NCBI GenBank assembly: GCA_034432855.1
Contig: DAOUBA010000249.1
Coordinates: forward strand, 1 to 8,698
From: DAOUBA01 sp034432855
Lineage (GTDB): Bacteria > Chloroflexota > Anaerolineae > B4-G1
Length of the DNA stretch: 8,698 nt
Reading direction: 5' to 3'
Below are positions 1-5,837 of this stretch, piece after piece. Within the stretch, counting starts at the first letter, position 1. Every line of letters begins with the position of its first letter. A program made the position numbers and the translations under genes. A model generated the notes under the pieces. The model ran no database searches. It was given only the letters and a program-made list of their open reading frames with translations, and was not told the origin of the DNA.

Positions 1-1
1 A

Positions 2-82
2 CTCGGCCGTCAGATCATCCTGATGATCCTGAAGTTGCGCGAGATCGTGATCATCCCTGAGCTCGCCTACGCTCAGGCTTGA
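2..82 (+). CDS. Possible C-terminal tail of a truncated gene, function unknown
   Basis: The frame is open from the window edge to a TGA at 80-82 and gives 26 residues, hydrophobic in the middle (QIILMILKL, then REIVIIPELAYAQA). The codons favour ATC and CTG, as in the neighbouring genes. It would end convergently with the minus-strand sugar transferase, whose stop lies 45 nt further on. The piece is too short to assign to a family, and a random open frame of this length is common in GC-rich DNA, so this is a weak call. Confidence 0.35.
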   Translation, partial: LGRQIILMILKLREIVIIPELAYAQA

Positions 83-84
83 TT

Positions 85-105
85 TTCTTGCTCTCTGTGC
101 AAGAA
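85..105. terminator. Short hairpin between convergent gene ends, possible terminator
   Basis: TTCTTGC at 85-91 pairs perfectly with GCAAGAA at 99-105 around a 7-nt loop. The hairpin sits 3 nt after the stop of the left-edge fragment and 22 nt beyond the stop of the minus-strand sugar transferase. The stem is short and AT-containing, and no clean T-run follows it on either strand. Position fits a terminator; stability is modest. Confidence 0.3.
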
Positions 106-127
106 TCTGATTGCCAAGGTACTAACT

Positions 128-1546
128 TCAATACGCATTCGGCGACTTGAACAGGTTGAAGAACGTGCGGATGAGGATCTTGATGTCCAGGAGCAGCGAC
201 CAGTTCTCGATGTACCACAAGTCGTAGCGTGTCCTGTCGGCGATAGAGGTGTCGCCACGCAGGCCGTTGACCTGCGCCCAGCCGGTCATGCCCCCCTTCT
301 CCCAGTGGCGGTTCATGTAGCGCGGGATGGAGCGACGGAACTGGTTGACATAGACCGGACGCTCCGGACGCGGCCCCACCAGGCTCATATCGCCGATCAG
401 CACGTTGATCAACTGCGGCAATTCGTCTATGTTGATCCGACGGATGAGACGCCCCAGCCGGGTGACACGCGGGTCGCCCTCCACCGTCCACCCTGGTCCA
501 CGCGCCTCGGCGTCGGGGCGCATGGAGCGGAACTTGAGCATCTGGAAGGGCCGGGCATCCAGTCCCATGCGCTCCTGCGCGTAGAATACCGGGCCGCGTG
601 AGTCCAGTTTGATCAGCACCGCCATCAACAACATCAGCGGCGACAGGAATATCAGGCCGACGGTCGCTCCCACGATGTCCATCAGCCGCTTGACCGCGCG
701 CCACCAGCCGCTCAACGCAATGTCGCGCACGGTCAACAGTGGCAATCCTCCCAGGTCGCCGATGCTCACCTGGCCGGCCATAATCTGGAAGACATCTGGG
801 AAGACCTTGATCGCCACCTTGCCGCGCTCGCACTCCGAGATCAGCGTCAGGATCTCCTGATGCGTCGCCTCCGGCAGGGCGATGATGACCTCGTCAATCC
901 GATGTTGGTCAATAATGGTCGCCAGGTCGCCGGCTTGCCCCAAGATGGGCAGACCAGGAGCGGAACCGTGCTGGCCGTCGGCAGTGACGAAGCCGACGAC
1001 GTCGTACCCCAGGCCAGGGTTGGCCTGGATCTTCTGATGGATCATTTGCCCGACGTCACCCGTGCCGACGATGAGCACCCGGTCGTGACCCCAGCCCCGT
1101 CTACGCAGTATGGCGCGGAACTGCGCGTGCGCCAGTCGGCCGAGGGTGACAAAGACGACGGTGAGCGCCCAGCCGTAAGCGATCATCGCGCGCGAGTAAC
1201 TTAATTCCTCCAGAGGGCTGTCGCGGAAGACGAGCGAAGAGAGCGCCACCCCGATCAGCGTACCCACCGTGGTGGAGGCGAATATTGTATAGAACTCGTC
1301 CACGCGTGAGGGCATACGGGCCAGGCGGTACAGGCGGGAAAAAGCGAACACGGTCAGAATGGACAGGACGTGGGTCAGCGAGATGCCCAGATAGTCGTAG
1401 AACCCTCCCATTCCCTGAGCCTCGTCTGGCCAGGGAATCCAGCGGCGCAGCCAGTAGGCCAGATAGAAAGCCAGCCCGGCCATTACCATATCGGTGAGGG
1501 CCAGCGTGATCACGAAGAGGACCTGGGTTTGCGTCTTCGATTTCAC
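128..1546 (-). CDS. Polyprenyl-phosphate sugar phosphotransferase (WbaP/WcaJ-like, exopolysaccharide initiation)
   Basis: This inner-membrane enzyme would transfer a sugar 1-phosphate from a nucleotide sugar to undecaprenyl phosphate, the first step in building an exopolysaccharide or O-antigen-like repeat unit. The 472-residue length is normal for the family. Four hydrophobic segments (about 9-33, 53-73, 86-106, 120-138) are followed by a Rossmann-like CoA-binding-type domain starting at VLIVGTGDVGQ (about 157). The C-terminal bacterial sugar transferase domain (about 285-472) has the re-entrant hydrophobic helix with LSPL, the KFRSM motif (338-342), the catalytic-type Asp-Glu pair in NIDELPQL (D374, E375), VGPRPERP (390-397) and GMTGWAQVNG. 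I chose the GTG at 1544-1546 because an AGAGG lies 7 nt upstream and the start overlaps the glycosyltransferase stop as GTGA. A GTG two codons earlier sits too close to that AGAGG. The sugar transferred cannot be read from the sequence. Confidence 0.93.
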   Translation of the reverse strand: MKSKTQTQVLFVITLALTDMVMAGLAFYLAYWLRRWIPWPDEAQGMGGFYDYLGISLTHVLSILTVFAFSRLYRLARMPSRVDEFYTIFASTTVGTLIGVALSSLVFRDSPLEELSYSRAMIAYGWALTVVFVTLGRLAHAQFRAILRRRGWGHDRVLIVGTGDVGQMIHQKIQANPGLGYDVVGFVTADGQHGSAPGLPILGQAGDLATIIDQHRIDEVIIALPEATHQEILTLISECERGKVAIKVFPDVFQIMAGQVSIGDLGGLPLLTVRDIALSGWWRAVKRLMDIVGATVGLIFLSPLMLLMAVLIKLDSRGPVFYAQERMGLDARPFQMLKFRSMRPDAEARGPGWTVEGDPRVTRLGRLIRRINIDELPQLINVLIGDMSLVGPRPERPVYVNQFRRSIPRYMNRHWEKGGMTGWAQVNGLRGDTSIADRTRYDLWYIENWSLLLDIKILIRTFFNLFKSPNAY

Positions 1547-2463
1547 GAGCACACCTCTAATCGCCGTCGTGGTGTAAGCGCGATTCTCATCCGTTCAAGC
1601 CCTTGCCTCAGCCGGATGATGCCGACGATGAGCCAGTGGAGCCACCACGACGTCGTTGCGGCATAGTGCTTGCGGTAAAAGACCTCCATTGCCCGATAGA
1701 ACTCGATCTGCGCACGCGGGTTCTGGCGGGTGGAGGCACGCTTCACGTGCAGCACACTTACAGAGGGGTTGTAGTACACCTTCCACCCCATTGCCTTGAT
1801 GCGGTACGCCCAGTCCAGGTCTTCGCCGTACATAAAGAACTGCTCGTCCATCAAACCAGCCTGGACGATGGCTTCCGCACGCAACAGCATGAACGCCCCC
1901 ATGACGCAATCCACTTCGGCAAGTTGGTCGGGATCGAGGTAGGTGAGGTTGTAGCGGCCAAAGCGCCTGCTGCGCGGAAAGATGCGCGAGAGCAATGCCA
2001 TCCGATAGAAAGAGACCTCCGGCGTAGGAAACGAGCGGCGGCAGGCCAGGTCCAAAGAGCCGTTGGGAAGCACCACTTTGGGCCCCGCGATTCCGGCATC
2101 GGGATGTTCGTTCATGAAGGCCAGCATACAGGCTATCGCATCTGGTGGCAGTTCAGTGTCGGAATTCAGGAGGAGTACAAAGGCGGGTTGATTGGTTAGT
2201 TGGTTGGTTGATTGGTTGATGAAGCCAAAGGTGCGCAGGGCCTGGTTGTTGGCGGCGGGATAACCGACGTTTTCCCTGTTGGCGATCAGGCGCACTTGCG
2301 GGAACTCTGCGGCGACCATCTCGGCGCTGCCATCACGCGAGGCGTTATCCACCACACACACCTCAAACGTGAAATCCCCACGACTGGCATAGATCGAGCG
2401 CAGGCAGGCGCGGAGCAAATCGCGCGTGTTGTAACTGACGATCACGATCCCCAGGTTGAGCAT
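1543..2463 (-). CDS. Family 2 glycosyltransferase (rhamnosyltransferase-like)
   Basis: This GT-A fold enzyme adds a sugar from a nucleotide donor to a growing glycan, probably on the lipid carrier loaded by the sugar transferase encoded directly downstream. The 306-residue product begins with the family's typical first strand, LGIVIVSYNTRDLLRACL. It then shows VVDNASRDGS (38-46), ENVGYPAANNQAL (64-76), the DxD-type NSDTELPPDA (100-109), DCVMGAFMLLR (185-195) and the acceptor-side FFMYGEDLDWAYR (209-221, E214/D215). A hydrophobic stretch near residues 273-284 may touch the membrane. The ATG at 2461-2463 was chosen because homology starts at once; the 26 residues of the longer open frame look non-coding. 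No strong ribosome site is seen. Residues 82-93 (INQS-TNQL-TNQP) are an extra segment encoded by a 4-bp repeat, just before the DxD strand. The gene ends in a GTGA overlap with the next gene. Confidence 0.93.
   Translation of the reverse strand: MLNLGIVIVSYNTRDLLRACLRSIYASRGDFTFEVCVVDNASRDGSAEMVAAEFPQVRLIANRENVGYPAANNQALRTFGFINQSTNQLTNQPAFVLLLNSDTELPPDAIACMLAFMNEHPDAGIAGPKVVLPNGSLDLACRRSFPTPEVSFYRMALLSRIFPRSRRFGRYNLTYLDPDQLAEVDCVMGAFMLLRAEAIVQAGLMDEQFFMYGEDLDWAYRIKAMGWKVYYNPSVSVLHVKRASTRQNPRAQIEFYRAMEVFYRKHYAATTSWWLHWLIVGIIRLRQGLERMRIALTPRRRLEVCS
1554..1558 (-). promoter_or_regulatory. Ribosome binding site that sets the sugar transferase start
   Basis: On the minus strand AGAGG lies inside the last codons of the upstream glycosyltransferase (LEVCS). 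It is 7 nt before the GTG at 1546-1544 but only 1 nt before the alternative GTG at 1552-1550. This supports the downstream start and translational coupling through the 4-nt stop/start overlap. Confidence 0.6.
2186..2220. repeat. Tetranucleotide repeat tract inside the glycosyltransferase gene
   Basis: The plus strand reads as nearly nine 4-bp units: GGTT GATT GGTT AGTT GGTT GGTT GATT GGTT GAT. Every unit is GGTT or one base away from it. Read on the coding (minus) strand it gives a 4-residue periodic peptide, INQS-TNQL-TNQP, because three units make 12 nt. It is markedly more AT-rich and lower in complexity than the surrounding gene. Confidence 0.9.
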
Positions 2464-2501
2464 GGCAGGCACGTGCATTCTAACACAGGCGCACAGGCTG
2501 G

Positions 2502-3350
2502 TCAACCCAGGCCACCAGCGGGCAAATGCCGCTCCGCCCACGCCTCCACCGCTGCCAACACTTGCTCCTTGCCCACGTCGTTGAAAACCTCGTGGTAATA
2601 GCCTTCATAGACCTGCCGCTCCTTATCGGCGAAGGCGACGTTCTCGAAGAAGACGCGACTGCCCTCGGGTGGGCCGATGCGGTCGTCGCCGCCGTGCACG
2701 ATCAGGCACGGGAGCGCCAGGTCCGCAGCGTGCGTCTGCGTCCACTCGATCGCTTTGCCCAGTTCAGCACCCAGGCGCGCTGTGCCGAAACTGTGCACCA
2801 GCGGGTCATTAACGTAGGCTTCGACCACGACAGGGTCGCGGGAAAGCGCCGTCGCGTCGAGCCCGGTCTTGAGTGCCAGTCGGGGGGCCAGGCGCGCTAG
2901 CACTTTGCTCAACGTGATCAGGAATGGCGAGATACCCGGCTGGCTCAACAGCGGGCCGGAAACGACCACGCCGGCCAGCCCCTGTGGGTAGTGCAGCACG
3001 TACTCCATAGTGATCAGCCCGCCCATGCTGTGCCCCACCAAGAACAGCGTCTGCCCCGGCTCGTGTTCGCGCACGAAAGCCAGGAACGCCGCCAGGTCCT
3101 CGCGGAACTCGTCCCATCGCTCGATATGACCGCGCGGGCCTGCGGAGCGACCATGGCCGCGCAGGTCGAAGGCGTAGACGGCGTACCCGCGCGGCACGAA
3201 CCAGTTCACAACGTTGCCGTAGCGCCCGCTATGTTCGCCGTGGCCATGAGTGATCGCCAGGATGGCCTTGGGTCTACTTTCAGGCTGCCAGCATTGATAG
3301 TAGAGTTCCGACCCTCCGTAGCCGCTGAACGTGCCCTCTTGCTGGATCAT
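2502..3350 (-). CDS. Alpha/beta hydrolase, monoacylglycerol lipase / lysophospholipase-like
   Basis: A 282-residue serine hydrolase of the Hydrolase_4 type, expected to cleave monoacylglycerol, lysophospholipid or similar esters. Visible landmarks are the oxyanion-region THGHGEHSGRY (34-44), AFDLRGHGRSAGPRGH (60-75), the nucleophile elbow VGHSMGG with S108, HGGDDRIGPPEGS with the probable acid D223, and GYYHEVFND with the catalytic H253. These are the standard order and spacing, and the length is normal. No signal peptide is seen, so it is probably cytoplasmic. The ATG at 3348-3350 has a near-perfect GGAGGTGA just upstream. It is the first gene after a strong candidate promoter and lies 38 nt before the glycosyltransferase start, so the three minus-strand genes probably form one operon. 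The exact substrate is unknown, and a link to glycan synthesis is inferred only from position. Confidence 0.9.
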   Translation of the reverse strand: MIQQEGTFSGYGGSELYYQCWQPESRPKAILAITHGHGEHSGRYGNVVNWFVPRGYAVYAFDLRGHGRSAGPRGHIERWDEFREDLAAFLAFVREHEPGQTLFLVGHSMGGLITMEYVLHYPQGLAGVVVSGPLLSQPGISPFLITLSKVLARLAPRLALKTGLDATALSRDPVVVEAYVNDPLVHSFGTARLGAELGKAIEWTQTHAADLALPCLIVHGGDDRIGPPEGSRVFFENVAFADKERQVYEGYYHEVFNDVGKEQVLAAVEAWAERHLPAGGLG

Positions 3351-3353
3351 TGC

Positions 3354-3361
3354 TCACCTCC
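3354..3361 (-). promoter_or_regulatory. Strong Shine-Dalgarno of the hydrolase
   Basis: GGAGGTGA on the minus strand, 3 nt before the ATG when counted from its end and 6 nt when counted from the GGAGG core. It is the best ribosome site in the window and fixes the hydrolase start. Confidence 0.75.
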
Positions 3362-3391
3362 AGATTCGTGGTCATGAACGGCGCGATTACA

Positions 3392-3420
3392 ATTATAGCA
3401 CATTCGCCACCGGCTGAGAA
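3392..3420 (-). promoter_or_regulatory. Sigma70-type promoter for the hydrolase-glycosyltransferase-sugar transferase operon
   Basis: On the minus strand a perfect -10 box TATAAT (3397-3392) lies 17 nt from a -35-like TTCTCA (3420-3415, four of six matches). The predicted start near 3385 leaves a leader of about 35 nt before the ATG at 3350. The region is an AT-rich island in GC-rich DNA. Confidence 0.6.
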
Positions 3421-3442
3421 TCCGCCTTGACGAATCCGCCTT
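3418..3442. repeat. 11-bp direct repeat between and over two divergent -35 boxes, candidate operator
   Basis: GAATCCGCCTT occurs at 3418-3428 and again, identically, at 3432-3442, a period of 14 bp. The first copy overlaps the leftward -35 box (3415-3420) and the first bases of the rightward -35 box (3427-3432); the second starts at the last base of the rightward -35. A regulator bound here could control both operons. A chance tandem duplication is the alternative. Confidence 0.45.
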
Positions 3443-3455
3443 TTCGGCCTACAAT
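3427..3455 (+). promoter_or_regulatory. Sigma70-type promoter for the M20 hydrolase-psuG operon
   Basis: TTGACG (3427-3432, five of six) and TACAAT (3450-3455, five of six) are separated by exactly 17 nt. The predicted start near 3462 gives a leader of about 28 nt containing AGGA at 3480-3483, 6 nt before the ATG at 3490. The promoter also argues against any translation start at 3427. Confidence 0.65.
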
Positions 3456-3489
3456 GCCCGTCGCTCCCCCAAGACGGACAGGAAACACA

Positions 3490-4683
3490 ATGAGCGTATT
3501 CAAACTCAGCAAGCAAGACCAGACCAACCTGACCGCCTTCCTGCGCGACCTGGTGCGGACGCCCAGTTCCTCGACTCAGGAGCGGGCCGTGGCGGAACGC
3601 ATCGCCGCCGAAATGACCCACCTGGGTTTCCGCGACGTGCATGGGGACCGCATCGGCAACGTCATCGGCTGGATCGGCCCTGGACACGGGCCGGTGTTGA
3701 TGCTCAACGGCCACATGGACACGGTGGGAGTGGGCGATCCTCAAACCTGGACGCACGCGCCCTACGGCGCCGAGATCGTGGAGGGGGTGCTCTACGGCCT
3801 GGGTGCCTGCGACATGAAGGGTGGACTCGCGGCGATGCTCTACGGCGCCGGTCTCCTGCGCAACGTGCCGCTGAAGGGCAGCGTTGTCGTGGCCTGCGTG
3901 GTGCAGGAGGAACTGTGCGAAGGCACAGGCTCGCGTGTACTGATCGAAGAAGAAGGCATCCGCCCCGATTGGGTCGTGCTGGGCGAGCCGACCGATCTCG
4001 ACGTCAGCCGCGGGCAGCGCGGGCGATTGGAACTACGTGTGACCACCCGTGGGCGCCCGGCCCATTCCGCTTTTCCCGACCTGGGCGAGAACGCCATCTA
4101 CACTGCTGCACGGCTGGCATTTGGGCTGGAACTATTGGCGGGCCAACTGGGGAACGACGATTTCCTCGGCCCCGGCACTCTGACGGTGACCGGTATCTCC
4201 TCCGGCGCGGTCAGCCGTAACGCCGTGCCCGACCGCTGTGAGATGCTCGTGGATCGCCGTCTGACGCTGGGAGAGAACGAGACAAAGGCGCTGGCTGAGG
4301 TACAGCGGATCATCACCCGCGAAGGGATACCGGCGGAGGTAGAGATAACGGAATCCCATATCACCAGTTATACCGGTTACACGAGCCATGCCCGTATGTC
4401 GTACCCCACGTGGGTGACGGCAGAGGATCATCCACTGGTGACCGCTGCCGTGCGCGCGGTGCGGGCGCAGTTGAAGCGTCGCCCGCCGGTGGGGTATTAT
4501 CCCTTCTCCACTGAAGGCGTCTACACGGCAGGCGTGGCCGGCATCCCCACCGTGGGCTTGGGGCCGGGCGATCCGCGCTGCGCCCACGTCGCCGATGAGC
4601 ACGTGCGTCTGAGCGACGTCTACGCTGCCGCCGAGGTGTATGCAAGGCTGGCGGTGGAGTTGATGGGCGCGGAGCAGCCGTGA
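3490..4683 (+). CDS. M20 family metallohydrolase, YgeY-like
   Basis: A 397-residue cytoplasmic zinc amidohydrolase/peptidase of the M20 (ArgE/DapE/carboxypeptidase G2) superfamily, closest by eye to the YgeY group that is annotated as linked to selenium metabolism. Metal and catalytic landmarks are complete: NGHMDTVG (H75, D77), GACDMKGG (bridging D108), VQEELCEG (general base and ligand E140/E141), LGEPT (E166) and the C-terminal CAHVADEH (H366). The inserted lid/dimerisation domain starts near GRPAHSAFP (H192). The ATG at 3490 is chosen over an upstream TTG because AGGA precedes it by 6 nt and the upstream frame overlaps the promoter. It ends in a 1-nt overlap with psuG (TGATG), so the two are co-translated. 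Real substrates of YgeY-type proteins are poorly known; an amide bond in a nucleobase- or amino acid-derived compound is a guess. Confidence 0.9.
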   Translation: MSVFKLSKQDQTNLTAFLRDLVRTPSSSTQERAVAERIAAEMTHLGFRDVHGDRIGNVIGWIGPGHGPVLMLNGHMDTVGVGDPQTWTHAPYGAEIVEGVLYGLGACDMKGGLAAMLYGAGLLRNVPLKGSVVVACVVQEELCEGTGSRVLIEEEGIRPDWVVLGEPTDLDVSRGQRGRLELRVTTRGRPAHSAFPDLGENAIYTAARLAFGLELLAGQLGNDDFLGPGTLTVTGISSGAVSRNAVPDRCEMLVDRRLTLGENETKALAEVQRIITREGIPAEVEITESHITSYTGYTSHARMSYPTWVTAEDHPLVTAAVRAVRAQLKRRPPVGYYPFSTEGVYTAGVAGIPTVGLGPGDPRCAHVADEHVRLSDVYAAAEVYARLAVELMGAEQP

Positions 4684-5591
4684 TGCATATCGCTCCTGAA
4701 ATCGCCCGGGCCGTCGCAGAGAACAGGCCGGTCGTCGCGCTGGAATCTGCGCTGATCACCCACGGCTTTGCGCCGCCGGCCAATCTGGACATCGCCCGGC
4801 GGCTGGAGACGGCGGTGCGTGAGGAAGGCGCATTGCCCGCGACCATCGCCGTCCTCGACGGCCAGGCACGCGTGGGGCTTGCCGCCGACGAATTGGAACG
4901 CCTGGCTTCCGAGCGAACGGCCCGCAAGATCAGCCTGCGCGACCTGCCCACGGCGCTGGCACAAAAGGCCACCGGCGGCACGACCGTCGCTGCGACACTG
5001 CACCTGGCTCACCATGCAGGCATCCGGGTGTTCGCCACCGGCGGCATCGGCGGGGTGCATCGTGGCCATCCCGAAGACGTCTCCGCCGACCTTACGGCGC
5101 TTGCTGCCACGCCCCTCGTCGTCGTGTGCGCCGGAGTCAAGGCCATCCTCGACCTCCCGCGTACGCTGGAGGTCCTGGAGACATACGGCGTGCCGGTGAT
5201 CGGCTACGGCACGGACGAGTTCCCCGCCTTCTACAGCCGCCGCTCTGGGCTGTCAGTAGATGCGCGGGTTGAGACGCCGGAGGAGGTGGCGCAGATGGCG
5301 CAGGCGCGGGCAACGTTGGGGCTGACGGCGGCGCTCCTGGTCTGCGTGCCTGTGCCGGAGGCCGATGAACTCCCCGCCACAGAAGCCGAGGCCGCCATCG
5401 CCCAGGCATTGCAGAAGGCGGAGGCCGCCGGGGTAAGCGGCAAGGCGCTCACCCCGTTCCTGCTGGCGCGGCTGGTCGAACTGACCGGCGGGCGGGCACG
5501 TCGCGCCAACGAGGCACTGCTGGTGAACAATGCCCGCGTGGCGGCACGGGTCGCGCGGGCGATGACGGACGCAATAAGGGCCTTGCTTTGA
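4683..5591 (+). CDS. psuG: Pseudouridine-5'-phosphate glycosidase
   Basis: Reversibly splits pseudouridine 5'-phosphate into uracil and ribose 5-phosphate by breaking the C-C glycosidic bond, the second step of pseudouridine breakdown after PsuK kinase. The 302 residues match the family's length and motif order: VVALESALITHGF (catalytic-type E21, E. coli E31 by my alignment), ARVGL, the FATGGIGGVHRG loop (118-128), DVSADL (metal-site D136, E. coli D149), VCAGVKAILDL with K153 (the lysine that forms the Schiff base to ribose, E. coli K166) and YGTDEFPAFY (175-184). The ATG at 4683 has GGAG 8 nt upstream and overlaps the stop of the M20 gene; a GTG one codon earlier is possible. No psuK lies next to it in this window, unlike many psuK-psuG pairs or fusions. 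Confidence 0.96.
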   Translation: MHIAPEIARAVAENRPVVALESALITHGFAPPANLDIARRLETAVREEGALPATIAVLDGQARVGLAADELERLASERTARKISLRDLPTALAQKATGGTTVAATLHLAHHAGIRVFATGGIGGVHRGHPEDVSADLTALAATPLVVVCAGVKAILDLPRTLEVLETYGVPVIGYGTDEFPAFYSRRSGLSVDARVETPEEVAQMAQARATLGLTAALLVCVPVPEADELPATEAEAAIAQALQKAEAAGVSGKALTPFLLARLVELTGGRARRANEALLVNNARVAARVARAMTDAIRALL

Positions 5592-5616
5592 CCGCTGGAT
5601 AGGTGTAAAATCAAAT
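5588..5616 (+). promoter_or_regulatory. Weak promoter candidate at the end of psuG
   Basis: TTGACC (5588-5593) is followed after 17 nt by TCAAAT (5611-5616, four of six). The -35 overlaps the psuG stop. It could serve the PIN relic or the membrane gene downstream. A second TAAAAT at 5606 has a spacer of only 12 nt and does not pair with the same -35. Confidence 0.25.
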
Positions 5617-5642
5617 TCAAAACACCGCTGAAGAGAGCGAGT

Positions 5643-5804
5643 ATGCTGGATACGAACGTATTACCTCTGGATCAACCACTGGCCGATTTTGATCTGCTCA
5701 TTGTCGTTTCTGCGTCGGTTCAGGGACGCACCCTGGTCGCCAACAACCTGCGGCACTATACGCGCATCCCCGGCCTCAAACTGGAGAACTGGCTCACCCC
5801 CTGA
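5643..5804 (+). pseudogene. Internally deleted VapC-like PIN-domain toxin relic
   Basis: A 53-codon open frame starts at an ATG (5643) and stops at TGA (5802-5804). Residues 1-7 (MLDTNVL) match the first strand of PIN-domain toxins with the first metal-binding Asp. Residues 12 onward (PLADFDLLIVVSAS, then GRTLVANNLRHYTRIPG and LKLENWL) match the C-terminal end of VapC proteins, which normally reads like PLDLLIAA, TLVTNN, REF, RVPGLKLENW. A full VapC has about 130 residues, so roughly 80 from the middle are missing, including the conserved Glu and most of the fold. The junction is near residues 8-11. The missing part is not found nearby, and no antitoxin gene lies upstream (only 51 nt after psuG). 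A nuclease function is very unlikely. Whether the short peptide is still made is unknown. Confidence 0.8.
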
Positions 5805-5837
5805 GCGTTATCATAGCAACAACGTGGGAAGCACCCA

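Noticed and set aside
51..833. Long minus-strand open frame of 260 codons overlapping the sugar transferase
   Set aside because: It is an out-of-frame shadow: Arg/Gly/Pro/His-rich with no family motif, while the other frame has a complete conserved enzyme.
2464..2541. 26-residue N-terminal extension of the glycosyltransferase
   Set aside because: The family's first strand starts directly after the ATG at 2463, and the extension would overlap the upstream hydrolase gene and reads as random residues.
3427..3489. Upstream TTG extension of the M20 hydrolase
   Set aside because: The extension overlaps the -35 and -10 boxes and the leader; the ATG at 3490 has AGGA at good spacing and starts where family similarity begins.
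5805..5837. Possible promoter or attachment site after the PIN relic
   Set aside because: Only the ribosome site of the next gene is clear; no repeats or boundaries of a mobile element flank the relic.
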